Shown here one piece after another: positions 15,926 to 24,681 of a DNA stretch of 64,000 nt. The DNA is taken from positions 3,348,001 to 3,412,000 of the forward strand of contig NZ_JAUSZX010000001.1 of NCBI RefSeq assembly GCF_030818015.1. Direction: 5' to 3'. The notes under the pieces were generated by a model. It did no database searches. It was not told the DNA's origin and saw nothing but the letters and a program-made list of their open reading frames with translations. The position numbers and the translations under genes are program-made. This DNA comes from Arthrobacter globiformis (GTDB taxonomy: Bacteria; Actinomycetota; Actinomycetes; Actinomycetales; Micrococcaceae). Each line of letters opens with the position of its first letter. Positions within the stretch are counted from its first letter, which is position 1.

Positions 15926-17380
15926 TCAGTCCGTCCGGTGCAGGAACTCGCGCAGCCGCGCCCTGGCCGGTTCGCGGTCGTAAGTGTTGACCAGCGCCCC
16001 GGCCATCCGGACAGGGTCCCCGAAGAAGAAGTACTCGTAGAGGGACTGCCGGCCGGAGAAACCTGAGATCGAGGCGTCGAACGCAAGCTTGAACAGCCGG
16101 ACCCGCTCGGGCCCGGTCAGCGTCTTCCCCTGCAGGTACAGGTCGATGTCCGCCCTGGCATCACTGTTGACGTCCGCTTCGCCGGGCAGGGCCATCAGTC
16201 CCGACGCGGAGAACTTCCGGATAATCTGCGGGAAGCGCTGCGCCACCTTCGGATACCAGTTGCGGGCAGCGTTGAGGGTGGTCCACTTGGGCAGCATCAT
16301 GCCAGCCTCGTTGAGTTCGGCGTCGGCCTCCGACGCGCGGACCAGCGCCTTGCCGATTTCGACGTCGATGATCAGCTCGGCGATGTCCTCCTGGATGTGC
16401 TGGAATCCGTCGATGCCGATCGAATCGGCGAGTTCGGAGGCCAGGCCAAGGAAGAACTCGCTCTTGGCGATGGTCCGGGTGACCACTTGGTGGGTCATGA
16501 GGGCACCGGCACCGGTCTCGGCGTAGAACGAGTTGCAGAGCTGCGGATTGCCGAGCATGAAGATGCGGTCGCTTGGAACAAAGACGTCGTCAAAGACGGC
16601 CACCGCGTCCATTTCCTCATAGCGGGACGCCAGTGGTTCATCGTGGATGCTGCCGCCGTTGTACAGCGAGGTCCGGCAGAGGTACCGGAGCCCCGGCGTG
16701 TCATTGGGGATGGCGAAAGCAAAGGAATAAGGTGCATCCTCCGGCGTGCCACGCAGCACCGTGGACGGGAAGACCAGCAGCTCATCGGCTATTGGTGCGA
16801 TTGTGGCGAGCATGCGCGCGCCGCGGACCACGATGCCGTCGTCGCGCTCCTCCACGATGTGTGCCGTGAGCTGTCCGCCCAGCTGCTCCGAACCGGAAAC
16901 CGACCGGTTCACCTGCGGCGGGATCAGCGTGTGGGTTGCCAGCATGTCGTTTTCGCGCGCCCACTCGTAGTAGTTGCCGATGTTCTCGGCAAACTTGGGA
17001 TCCGCCTGGGCGAACCACTTCCCGGCCGTGCCCAGGGCGGTGAGTGCGGAGTTCATGTAGTCACCAGTGCGGCCGAGGAATCCGTTGGTCGCCTCCGCCC
17101 ACGTGGAGGTCGCCCGGCGCCGGTGCTGCAGGTCCTCGATGGTCCGGGGAACCAGGAAGGACGCGTTGACGAGGTCCCCCGTGGTCGGTGAGGCATAGGT
17201 CAGAGCCCCCTGGTGCCGAGGGTCGTGCTGCATGTCGAACAGCTTCGCGTACTGCCGGGCAACGCTGCGGAAGGCCGGGTGTTCGGCAACTTTTTCGCTG
17301 ACCACTTCACCGTCGATCACGATGTGCGGGGTCATCGCATTGAGTTTGTCCAAGTACTGCTGGCCGGTTCTGATGCCCAT
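15926..17380 (-). CDS. HpaB-type flavin-dependent aromatic monooxygenase, oxygenase component
   Basis: 484 aa acyl-CoA-dehydrogenase-like oxygenase of the 4-hydroxyphenylacetate 3-monooxygenase family. Family segments include FRSVARQYAKLFDMQHDP, VNASFLVPRTIEDLQHRRRA, GRTGDYMNSALTALG, the VRGARMLATIAPIADELLVFP region and SDRIFMLGNP. It uses reduced FAD from a partner reductase to ortho-hydroxylate a phenol. 4-hydroxyphenylacetate, phenol and chloro- or nitrophenols are all possible substrates. ATG 17380 has GGAGG 5 nt upstream; a further ATG 12 nt upstream overlaps that site and is rejected. Confidence 0.9.
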   Translation of the reverse strand: MGIRTGQQYLDKLNAMTPHIVIDGEVVSEKVAEHPAFRSVARQYAKLFDMQHDPRHQGALTYASPTTGDLVNASFLVPRTIEDLQHRRRATSTWAEATNGFLGRTGDYMNSALTALGTAGKWFAQADPKFAENIGNYYEWARENDMLATHTLIPPQVNRSVSGSEQLGGQLTAHIVEERDDGIVVRGARMLATIAPIADELLVFPSTVLRGTPEDAPYSFAFAIPNDTPGLRYLCRTSLYNGGSIHDEPLASRYEEMDAVAVFDDVFVPSDRIFMLGNPQLCNSFYAETGAGALMTHQVVTRTIAKSEFFLGLASELADSIGIDGFQHIQEDIAELIIDVEIGKALVRASEADAELNEAGMMLPKWTTLNAARNWYPKVAQRFPQIIRKFSASGLMALPGEADVNSDARADIDLYLQGKTLTGPERVRLFKLAFDASISGFSGRQSLYEYFFFGDPVRMAGALVNTYDREPARARLREFLHRTD

Positions 17381-17431
17381 TGCTGCCTCCATTCGTCGTT
17401 GAAACTGTCACTTAATGGTGGAAAGCGCCGC

Positions 17432-17962
17432 CTACAGCAGGTCTTCTATCCCCAGCTGGCTCTCCGGGATGGTGGTGAAGGCGCTGTTGGCAAACGCCAG
17501 GGCGTCGCCGCTGCGGTGGTCGAAGTCCACCACCTCACCGAGATATAGGGTGTGGTCGCCGCCGTCGTACGCTGCCCAGGGCCGGCACTCGAAGTAGGCG
17601 AGCACGCCGGAGAGCCGGGGCGCCGTTGCCCCTTCCACCCATCTGGGCTCCGGACCCGGACGCCCCGCAAAGTGCATGGCTAGCTGCCGCTGCTCGGCCC
17701 CCAGGATATTGACGGTGAAGGGCCGGCCTGCCAGCTCGTCGTGGGCTTTGGCGGTGCGGGCGATGCTGGCCAGGACCAGTGGCGGGTCCATGGAGACGGA
17801 CGTGAAGGAATTGACGGTGATGCCGTGCCGCTTGGTGACGCCGTCGAAAGTGACGATGGCGACACCCGTGGCGAATCGGCCCAGACTGCCGCGGAAGCGG
17901 TGGGCGCGGGGCACCGAGGTCCTGCCCGGAATACCGGGGCCCGCTGCTGGATTGGCCATCAT
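17432..17962 (-). CDS. HpaC-type NAD(P)H:flavin oxidoreductase
   Basis: 176 aa short-chain flavin reductase. Diagnostic segments are FATGVAIVTFDGVTKRHGITVNSF, SMDPPLVLASIARTAKAHDEL, FTVNILGAEQRQLAMHFAG and the terminal GGDHTLYLGEVVDF. It reduces FAD (or FMN) for the adjacent HpaB-type oxygenase, 51 nt downstream in the same operon. AAAGGA lies ~7 nt before ATG 17962. It is divergent from the IclR regulator gene, with a set of inverted repeats between. Confidence 0.9.
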   Translation of the reverse strand: MMANPAAGPGIPGRTSVPRAHRFRGSLGRFATGVAIVTFDGVTKRHGITVNSFTSVSMDPPLVLASIARTAKAHDELAGRPFTVNILGAEQRQLAMHFAGRPGPEPRWVEGATAPRLSGVLAYFECRPWAAYDGGDHTLYLGEVVDFDHRSGDALAFANSAFTTIPESQLGIEDLL

Positions 17963-18024
17963 CGTTGATCCTTTGGGTGCACCGTCCCTGTCTCTGGCGC
18001 ACCGTGCCGCAGTAGCTCTAAACT

Positions 18025-18075
18025 GTTCCGTAGATGAACTGTTCTATAGTTGAACAGGCAATTCCTATATGGAAC
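18025..18075. promoter_or_regulatory. Three GTTC-N7-GAAC operators between hpaC-like and iclR-like genes
   Basis: Three 15-nt inverted repeats occur in series: GTTCCGTAGATGAAC (18025-18039), GTTCTATAGTTGAAC (18041-18055) and ATTCCTATATGGAAC (18061-18075). Starts are 16 and 20 nt apart. IclR proteins bind as tetramers to repeated palindromes of about this size in divergent promoters, so this is the likely control region for both transcription units. Confidence 0.65.
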
Positions 18076-18147
18076 GGTAGCCCAAGGTGACGGGCCACAC
18101 AAGCCCTTTTGCTTAGCCGCCCCGCTGACATGCCTAGGATGGACACC

Positions 18148-18882
18148 ATGACTCCCAACGCCGGTGCCGCAGCGCAGGTTGCGCCCGCCCAGGCCTCCCC
18201 ATCGCAGACCCTCTCCCGGGGCATCCGCGCATTGGAAATCCTTGCCGAAGCCGACCGCCCGCTGACCATCGCCGAGCTTTCGGAGGCCATGGGCGTCCAC
18301 CGCTCTGTTGCCTACCGGATTCTGCGAACCCTTGAGGACCATTCCCTGCTGGTACGGGACGACGCCGGCCGGGTCCAGCCCGGCCCCGGCCTCGCGGTGC
18401 TGGCGCGCGGCGTTTCGCGGAACCTGCAGACCGCCGCCCTTCCGGAACTGACCCAGCTGGCCAACACACTCAACATGACGGCCTTCGTGGCTGTGTGGGA
18501 CCACCAGGACTGCGTGACGCTCGTGACGGTGGAACCCCGGCATTCGGCCGCCACAGTGGTCCAGCATCCGGGGTCCCGCCATCCGATCAGTTCCGGTGCA
18601 CCCGGCATCGCCATCCAGTCCGCCCTGACGGAGCACGAGTGGGGCCAGCTGGCTCCCGCTGTGCCCTATCGCCCCGAAGCTGCCGAGGCGCGAAAGCGCG
18701 GTTACGCGGCAAGCCACGACGAGGTTATCGCCGGGGTTTCCTCGCTTGCCGCACCGGTCCGGGTGCCCGGCGGACGTCCGGCGGCGGTCGCCGTCGTCTA
18801 CATCCGCTCGTCGCAGGATCCGTCCGAGGTGGCCGCTGCCCTAACCGCCAGCGCGGCCCGGATCGAAGGTCAGCTCGCCTGA
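18148..18882 (+). CDS. IclR-family transcriptional regulator
   Basis: 244 aa. An N-terminal winged helix (LSRGIRALEILAEAD, IAELSEAMGVHRSVAYRILRTLEDHSLL) is followed by the IclR effector domain (TVVQHPGSRHPISSGAPGIAIQSAL; YAASHDEVIAGVSSLAAPV). It probably senses an aromatic acid and controls the divergent hydroxylase-transporter genes. ATG 18148 has AGGA 8 nt upstream; ATG codons at 18130 and 18139 are in frame. The 3' end overlaps the convergent MFS gene by 13 nt. Confidence 0.88.
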   Translation: MTPNAGAAAQVAPAQASPSQTLSRGIRALEILAEADRPLTIAELSEAMGVHRSVAYRILRTLEDHSLLVRDDAGRVQPGPGLAVLARGVSRNLQTAALPELTQLANTLNMTAFVAVWDHQDCVTLVTVEPRHSAATVVQHPGSRHPISSGAPGIAIQSALTEHEWGQLAPAVPYRPEAAEARKRGYAASHDEVIAGVSSLAAPVRVPGGRPAAVAVVYIRSSQDPSEVAAALTASAARIEGQLA

Positions 18883-20237
18883 GCTGACCGCTTCCGGGAA
18901 AGGACGACGACGGCGGCCGCCGTCCCGAGAGCAAACAGCGCTGCCGCGGCCGCGGCCGAGACGACGAAAGCGGCCTGGTGGCCCCCTTCCTGCGCCAGCT
19001 GGCCGCCGATGGACGAACCAAGGGCGGTGCCGGCGACGATGCCGCTGGCGAGCGCCGTCATCACAGTAGCCAGCCGGCCCGCCGGTGCCACGAGCCCGCC
19101 GATGGCAAACACCGTGACCATGACCGGACCCACCGGCAGGCCCAGTGCGAGCAGGACCAGCACCATGCCCCCGCCGTCGGTTGGAAGGAACAGCAGGGCC
19201 GACAACCCGGCCATTGCTGCCGCCCCGGTCACCCAGCGGGCAGTCACCGGGAAGCCGGCTGGCCAATATGCCACCGAGATGGCGGCCGCGGCCGAGCTGA
19301 CCCCCATGACGGCGTACAGGAGTCCGGCCGCCTCTGACGTTGCGACACCGGCGGCAAACGCGCTCAACGCTGCCTGTGTGGAGCCGAAAAACGTGCCCAT
19401 GCACACCATGGCCAGGACCGGAAGTGCCACGGGGGCCAGGCCGGCAAGCCGGCTGCCGTCTCGGGTTCCTGCACTTCCGCTGCCCGTACTACCGGTGCCC
19501 GCGCGGGCACCGGTGGCGGGCCGCCGCGGAACAGCCGTGTGGGTACGGTGGACGGCGAAGGCGGGAACGAGCGTCAACGTGAGCGCGGCGGCCACGGCCA
19601 GCGGCAGCCAAGGGGCGACCAGGCTGGCCAGGACGCCCACGAGCGCCGGACCGAGCACGAAGGTCAGTTCATCGGCCGTGCTCTCATAGGACAGCGCGAC
19701 GTCCAGATCGGTGCTGTCCCCAGCGCGCCGGCTTTCGGCTGTGAGGGCCATCCACCGGACTCGGGCCAGCGGGCCGACCTGGGGGCAGCTGAGGCCTGCC
19801 GCCAACGCGGCCGCGATGACGCCCCACGCGGCGCCGACGTCGTGCACGCCGGGAAGCAAATATGCGGTGGCAATGACGGCCAGCACGGCCACAACATTCA
19901 GGCCCGCCGAGATCAGCAGTACCGGGCGCTGGCCGAACCGGTCAGCCAGCCAGCCGAGGATGGGCGCGCCGACGGCCGAGCCGATACCGACGGCGCCGGC
20001 AGCGGCTCCGCCAACGGCATACGAGCCGGTGACCGACGTGGCAAGGGTGAGGGTTCCCAGCGTCAGCATCGCGAGGGGCAGGCGGGCAAACAGGCCCACG
20101 GGCAGGAATCTCCTGCCAGCCAGTGCCGGCAGGCGCGCGAAACGGCCGCCGAACTGCGGCGCCGGCGCCTTGGTGCTGGCGGCCGGGGTGATGGGACGGG
20201 GGTCGGCGGGTGGTTGGGGCGCCGTTGAAGTGCTCAT
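18870..20237 (-). CDS. MFS transporter, probable efflux protein
   Basis: 455 aa with about 12 membrane helices after a ~40-residue Pro/Ala-rich cytoplasmic N-terminus. The GWLADRFGQRPVLLISAGLN loop matches the MFS signature between helices 2 and 3. A second Thr/Gly/Ser-rich loop near the middle separates the two six-helix halves. The substrate is unknown; drug or metabolite efflux is likely. The start is uncertain: ATG 20237 is plausible and ATG 20306 is an in-frame alternative, while a strong GGAGGAGGG lies between them ahead of an out-of-frame ATG. Confidence 0.8.
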   Translation of the reverse strand: MSTSTAPQPPADPRPITPAASTKAPAPQFGGRFARLPALAGRRFLPVGLFARLPLAMLTLGTLTLATSVTGSYAVGGAAAGAVGIGSAVGAPILGWLADRFGQRPVLLISAGLNVVAVLAVIATAYLLPGVHDVGAAWGVIAAALAAGLSCPQVGPLARVRWMALTAESRRAGDSTDLDVALSYESTADELTFVLGPALVGVLASLVAPWLPLAVAAALTLTLVPAFAVHRTHTAVPRRPATGARAGTGSTGSGSAGTRDGSRLAGLAPVALPVLAMVCMGTFFGSTQAALSAFAAGVATSEAAGLLYAVMGVSSAAAAISVAYWPAGFPVTARWVTGAAAMAGLSALLFLPTDGGGMVLVLLALGLPVGPVMVTVFAIGGLVAPAGRLATVMTALASGIVAGTALGSSIGGQLAQEGGHQAAFVVSAAAAAALFALGTAAAVVVLSRKRSAQAS

Positions 20238-20361
20238 GTATGCGGGCTCGTTCAGACGTGCGCATCGTCCCTCCTCCCGATGCGCCGAACCCGGTAACAG
20301 TCCCATGATAGTGGAACCGTGATACCGGACGCTGAAATCCTGACGGCGGGCATCACCGGGT

Positions 20362-23300
20362 TCAGACCGTTAGGAGTGCATCAACGATGTGCAACGTGGA
20401 GCCGTTGCGCTGCTTCACCACCTGAAGCTGGCTGCCGATGCGCTGCTTCATCTCCCCCACGTGGCTCACCAGGCCGACCACGCGGCCTCCGTCACGGAGG
20501 CCCTCCAGCGCATCCATGACCTGCTCCAGCGCCTGTTCGTCGAGGCTGCCGAAGCCTTCGTCGACGAACAGCGTTTCAATGTCAACTCCGCCGGCCTCCT
20601 GCTGCACCACGTCCGCCAGGCCCAGGGCAAGCGACAGCGAGGCCATGAAGGATTCCCCGCCCGAGAGAGTCGAGGTGTCGCGGCGTCGGCCGGTCCATTC
20701 GTCAACGACTTCCAGCCCCAGCCCGGACTTGGCGTTCCGGGCCGCCCGCGCGTCCGAGTGCTGCAGCGTGTAGCGGCCGTCGCTCATGGCGACGAGCCTT
20801 TCCGATGCGGCAATGGCTACCTGCTCGAGCCGTGCCGCCAGGACGTACGCGTTCAGGCTCATGCGGTAGCTGTTGTCGCCGGAGCCGCGGGCCGCTTCGG
20901 AAAGGCCTTTCAGGACTTCAGCGCGTTCCCGGGGCTCCCGGCCGGATTCAGCGAGTTCCTCATACTCCGCACGGAGGCATCCCACGGTCTTGGCTGCCTG
21001 CCGCGCCATGCCCGCCGCGAGTCCAAGGTCCTTTGCTGCCTGGGCCGCCTGTTCGGCTTCGGTGCGCAGCTGGTCCAGGTCCGGCGCGGCGGCCGCGGAG
21101 CCGTTATCACGTTCCCTGGCTGTCTGTTCCATTGCAGCGACAACGAGCTCTTCGCTGGCGAACAGTTCCTCAAGCCGCACCTCCTCGTCCCGTCCGGCCT
21201 GGACAGCCGTCTCCAGCCTCGCCGCCTCCGTCCCCGGCAGCAGGGCCTGGCGGGCCTCAGCGGCCGATGCAAATCCGGCCTCGGGAAGAGCGCGGTCCAG
21301 CTCGCTCCGTGCCTCAGCCAGGCGGGCCGCAGCCTGGTCCAGCTGCCTCCGGGCAGCGTCAGCCTGTTCGAGAATGCTGACGACCTGGCCGACGGCGTCG
21401 CTGCGGAGACCGAGGCTGGCGTGGCCGGCACGAAGCGTTTCGAGCGACGATTCCAGGGCGGCGCACTGCCCTTCGACTTCGGTCAGGGCGGATTCCGCCT
21501 GCGCCAGCTGCGACAACGTGTCCACGCGTACCTGCTCGGTGGCGTCGATGCGTTCGGCCAGTTCCTCCTGCCGGCTCCTGCTGGCTGCCAGCTCCGTTAC
21601 AGCCGCGGCCGCCTCGGCAGCAGCTTCCCGGGCGGCCTGGGCGGCCTCCTCCGCTTCGGCGGGATCGGTGTCGCCGCCCTGGCCGGCGAGAACGGCTACC
21701 AGCTGCCTGGCCTCGGAGAGCTCGGTTTCCAGTGCAGACAGCGCCCTCTCGGCCGCCTCGCTGCGCTCCTTGGCTCGTTCCTCTTTCTCGGCAAGCCCTA
21801 GGACGGAGTCCCCGGCGGGAACCGGCTCGGGGTGCTCCGGGCTGCCGCAGACGGGACAGGGCGTCCCGTCTTCCAGCCGCGAAGCCAATTCGGCCGCCGC
21901 ATTGGACAGGCGTTCCTCGCGGACGTCCAGCCACTGCCGGCGCAGTTCCTGATGGTGTTCCCTGCCTTTGAGGTGCCGCTCGGTGACGGCAGCGCACCCG
22001 GCCGCCGCCGTTCCATAGCGCCGAACAACGTCCACCAGCTCGTCGGCGGCCGCCGCCTCCTTGGTGCGCAGCACGGATTCCCCTGCCAGCTGTTCAAGCG
22101 GTTGCAGGGCTGCACGCAGGGCCTCCATCTCGGTGCGCAGGGAACGCAGCCGGTCGGCGTGGTCATCTCCGGCACGGGTGAGTTCCTGCCGCCGCTGCGC
22201 GAGCCCGGCGGCCCGCGCGTGCAGGCCACCCAGCCGGTCCTCGTCGGTAAGGCGTTCGCCGATCACGGCGGCCAGCGCCCGCAGCCGCGGAAGCTCGGTG
22301 GCCACGTCGACGGCAATGTGCTGTACGACGGCGCTGTGTTCTGCAGGGCTGCGTTCTGCAGGGCTGGACTCCGTGGCTGCCAGTTCGGAGCCGGACCTCG
22401 CTGCCTCCCGCACGCCGGCAGAGGCGAGGTCCAAGGCTTTTTCCGCCCGGGCAAACAAGGCCTCTGCCGCGGTCACGGCCTTCAACTGGCCTCCGAGGAG
22501 CTCGGCCCTCCGGTGCAGGTCAAGGGCGGCTCCCGCGCTGGTCAGACCGGGGGCGGCGGCCTCCGCCTCTGCCCTCCGGCGCAGGGCGGCAGCAAGCTTC
22601 AGGCGTCTTCCCTCCCTTGCCAGCTCCGCTTCGAGCCGCTCCGCGCACCGGCGGCGCTGCTCCTCGCAGGATTCTGCATCCCCGGCCAGTGCCGAGGCAC
22701 GCTCCGAGGCTGCAGCCTCCAGCCATGACAGGAGTTCGGGACCGCCGGAAGGTTCCGGCGCTGCGTCGGGATCGACTTCGAGAGCCGTGGCCTCCGCGCT
22801 GGCCCTCGCCACCAGCAGGCCCAGCCTGCCCTCAAGCTCGGCTACTTCCCTCGCGGCCCCGGCGGCCTGTAACGCAAGCTCCCGCTCCACTGCCTCAAAA
22901 CGTTCGGTTCCGAAAAGCCTCTGCAGCAGTTCGAGGCGGTCCGAGGCCTTGGACCGGAGGAACGCGGCGAAGTCCCCCTGGGGGAGCAGAACCACGCGGG
23001 TGAACTGCTCCCGGTCCATGCCAAGGAGCGCGGTGATTTCCGCCCCGGCTTCGTCATTGCGGCCGGACTTTTCCACCCACGCGCCTGCCACCCGTTCGCG
23101 CAGGAGGGTCTTGGCCTGCTGCGTGGTGAACCCGTTCCGTCCGCGGGCGCTGGGCTTGTCCCAGGCCGGCGTGCGGGAAACCTCAAAACGCCTGCCCCGG
23201 GCCGTAAATTCGCAGGTCACGCGGGGTTCGGCGGCCGGGTCCGCATGGTCGCTGCGCAGTCGCTTGCCGTCCTGCCGCGCGCCGGGAACGGACCCGTAGA

Positions 23301-23454
23301 GGGCGTAGCAGATGGCGTCCAGCACGCTGGTCTTGCCGGCGCCGGTGGGGCCATTGAGCAGGAACAGCCCGTGGGCGCTCAGCCGGTCGAAATCGATTTC
23401 CTCGGTTCCGGCAAACGGCCCGAACGCGGAGATTTCCAGACGGTGAATCCTCAC
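20362..23454 (-). CDS. sbcC: Exonuclease SbcCD subunit C (SMC-like ATPase)
   Basis: 1030 aa. The N-terminal Walker A is LLNGPTGAGKTSVLDAICYA. Long Ala/Glu-rich coiled coils flank a central zinc hook CPVC at ~533-536, and the C-terminus carries the ABC signature LSGGESFMASLSLALGLADV and Walker B ETLFVDEGFGSLD. With SbcD it forms the Mre11-Rad50-like nuclease that cuts DNA hairpins and blocked ends. The GTG start overlaps the sbcD stop by 4 nt. Confidence 0.96.
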   Translation of the reverse strand: MRIHRLEISAFGPFAGTEEIDFDRLSAHGLFLLNGPTGAGKTSVLDAICYALYGSVPGARQDGKRLRSDHADPAAEPRVTCEFTARGRRFEVSRTPAWDKPSARGRNGFTTQQAKTLLRERVAGAWVEKSGRNDEAGAEITALLGMDREQFTRVVLLPQGDFAAFLRSKASDRLELLQRLFGTERFEAVERELALQAAGAAREVAELEGRLGLLVARASAEATALEVDPDAAPEPSGGPELLSWLEAAASERASALAGDAESCEEQRRRCAERLEAELAREGRRLKLAAALRRRAEAEAAAPGLTSAGAALDLHRRAELLGGQLKAVTAAEALFARAEKALDLASAGVREAARSGSELAATESSPAERSPAEHSAVVQHIAVDVATELPRLRALAAVIGERLTDEDRLGGLHARAAGLAQRRQELTRAGDDHADRLRSLRTEMEALRAALQPLEQLAGESVLRTKEAAAADELVDVVRRYGTAAAGCAAVTERHLKGREHHQELRRQWLDVREERLSNAAAELASRLEDGTPCPVCGSPEHPEPVPAGDSVLGLAEKEERAKERSEAAERALSALETELSEARQLVAVLAGQGGDTDPAEAEEAAQAAREAAAEAAAAVTELAASRSRQEELAERIDATEQVRVDTLSQLAQAESALTEVEGQCAALESSLETLRAGHASLGLRSDAVGQVVSILEQADAARRQLDQAAARLAEARSELDRALPEAGFASAAEARQALLPGTEAARLETAVQAGRDEEVRLEELFASEELVVAAMEQTARERDNGSAAAAPDLDQLRTEAEQAAQAAKDLGLAAGMARQAAKTVGCLRAEYEELAESGREPRERAEVLKGLSEAARGSGDNSYRMSLNAYVLAARLEQVAIAASERLVAMSDGRYTLQHSDARAARNAKSGLGLEVVDEWTGRRRDTSTLSGGESFMASLSLALGLADVVQQEAGGVDIETLFVDEGFGSLDEQALEQVMDALEGLRDGGRVVGLVSHVGEMKQRIGSQLQVVKQRNGSTLHIVDALLTV

Positions 23455-24626
23455 AGTGATGCCTCCTGCAGACGCACGTTCTCCAAAGCTTCGGTGAGGG
23501 CGGCCTGTTCCGTGGCGTCGGGTTCCCGGCCGCCGCGGACGTGTTCCAGGAATCCGCAGCAGACGGCGAGGTCATCCTCTGCCTTCGCCAGCCGGCTGCT
23601 GTAGCTCGCGCCGGAGCCGGCGGGCGCCCCCTCCGGCTCGAAACCGAGGACGAGCGTGTCCGGGAACCTGGCACGCAGCCGCTCCATGGCCTGGGCCGGC
23701 CGCTGGGCGTCCGTCAGGGTCACCTGGCAGTACGCCTGCTCGGCCCAGGCGTGCTCAGGTGACTCCAGCAGCACGTCGAGCGTCCCCCGGAGGACGGCAA
23801 GTTTCCGCGGCGCCTCCCAGAGGACCTCCTCCACGGCCGTGACCCCGGACTTGTCGACGTCAACGAGCCAGCCGCCCTTCTGGTGCTTCGCTTCCGAGAA
23901 GGAGTAGGCCAGCGGCGACCCCGAATACCGCACCGCCGTGGACAGGGACTGCCGGCCGTGCAGGTGGCCGAGCGCCGTGTAGCTGAAGCCGTCGAACAGG
24001 TCCAGCGGCACGGCCCCCACTCCCCCGATGCTCAGGTCGCGTTCGCTGTCCGAGCTGATGCCGCCGCTGGCGAAGGTGTGTGCCAGCACAACCGAATGGA
24101 CCGGCCGGGATTCGGCTCGCGCGGCGACGTCGGCCCTGATGCGTTCGGTGGCAGCACGGGTGACTTCGAAGTGGCTGGCGGTGTCCACCCCGAGCTGCTC
24201 AGCGACCAGCCGGGGTTCGAGCCAAGGGATGCCATAGATCGCCAGTACCGGGTCCGTGCCCGCGCCGCCGAGCGGCAGGATCACGGGGGCGTCCAGCTCC
24301 TGGAGGCGGGTGCGCAGATGAACGCCGCCCTTCTCCAGAAGCCGCGAAGCGAAGCCGAGCCGGATGGCGGAGTCGTGGTTTCCGCTGGTCAGCATCACCC
24401 GGGCGCCTGCCCCGGTCAGCCGGACCAGGGCGTCGTCCAGGAGGTCGACGACGTCGACCCCGGGCAGTGCCCTGTCGTAGACGTCGCCGGCGATCAGCAC
24501 GACGTCGACGGAGAGTTCCCTGACCCGGGCCACCAGCTGGTCGACAAAGGCGCGCTGGGCGTCCAGCATGCCGACGCCGTGGAAAGACCGGCCCAGATGC
24601 CAGTCGGAAGTGTGCAATAACCGCAT
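23451..24626 (-). CDS. sbcD: Exonuclease SbcCD subunit D (Mre11-like nuclease)
   Basis: 391 aa calcineurin-like phosphoesterase. Metal-binding motifs in order are HTSDWHLGRSFHG, LIAGDVYDRALP, LTSGNHDSAIRLG, VVLAHTFASGG and YTALGHLHGRQSL. It is the nuclease partner of SbcC, encoded directly downstream. ATG 24626 is chosen over ATG 24632 because TAGCTT lies exactly 6 nt before it, as at other leaderless genes in this window. Confidence 0.95.
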   Translation of the reverse strand: MRLLHTSDWHLGRSFHGVGMLDAQRAFVDQLVARVRELSVDVVLIAGDVYDRALPGVDVVDLLDDALVRLTGAGARVMLTSGNHDSAIRLGFASRLLEKGGVHLRTRLQELDAPVILPLGGAGTDPVLAIYGIPWLEPRLVAEQLGVDTASHFEVTRAATERIRADVAARAESRPVHSVVLAHTFASGGISSDSERDLSIGGVGAVPLDLFDGFSYTALGHLHGRQSLSTAVRYSGSPLAYSFSEAKHQKGGWLVDVDKSGVTAVEEVLWEAPRKLAVLRGTLDVLLESPEHAWAEQAYCQVTLTDAQRPAQAMERLRARFPDTLVLGFEPEGAPAGSGASYSSRLAKAEDDLAVCCGFLEHVRGGREPDATEQAALTEALENVRLQEASL

Positions 24627-24632
24627 ATTCAT

Positions 24633-24638
24633 AAGCTA
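24633..24638 (-). promoter_or_regulatory. -10 element of sbcD (leaderless pattern)
   Basis: TAGCTT on the minus strand, 6 nt before ATG 24626. Confidence 0.5.
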
Positions 24639-24681
24639 GACGCGGGCACTGACAAAATAGCCGACCCCGCGCTTCGGCGCG

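Noticed and set aside
18036..18045. GAAC-T-GTTC read as a LexA/SOS box
   Set aside because: The spacing between GAAC and GTTC is 1 nt, not the 4 nt of actinobacterial SOS boxes; the sequence belongs to the IclR-type array.
22061..23299. 412-codon Ser/Arg/Ala-rich plus-strand frame opposite sbcC
   Set aside because: Composition is typical of an antisense GC-rich frame; sbcC on the other strand has all its motifs.
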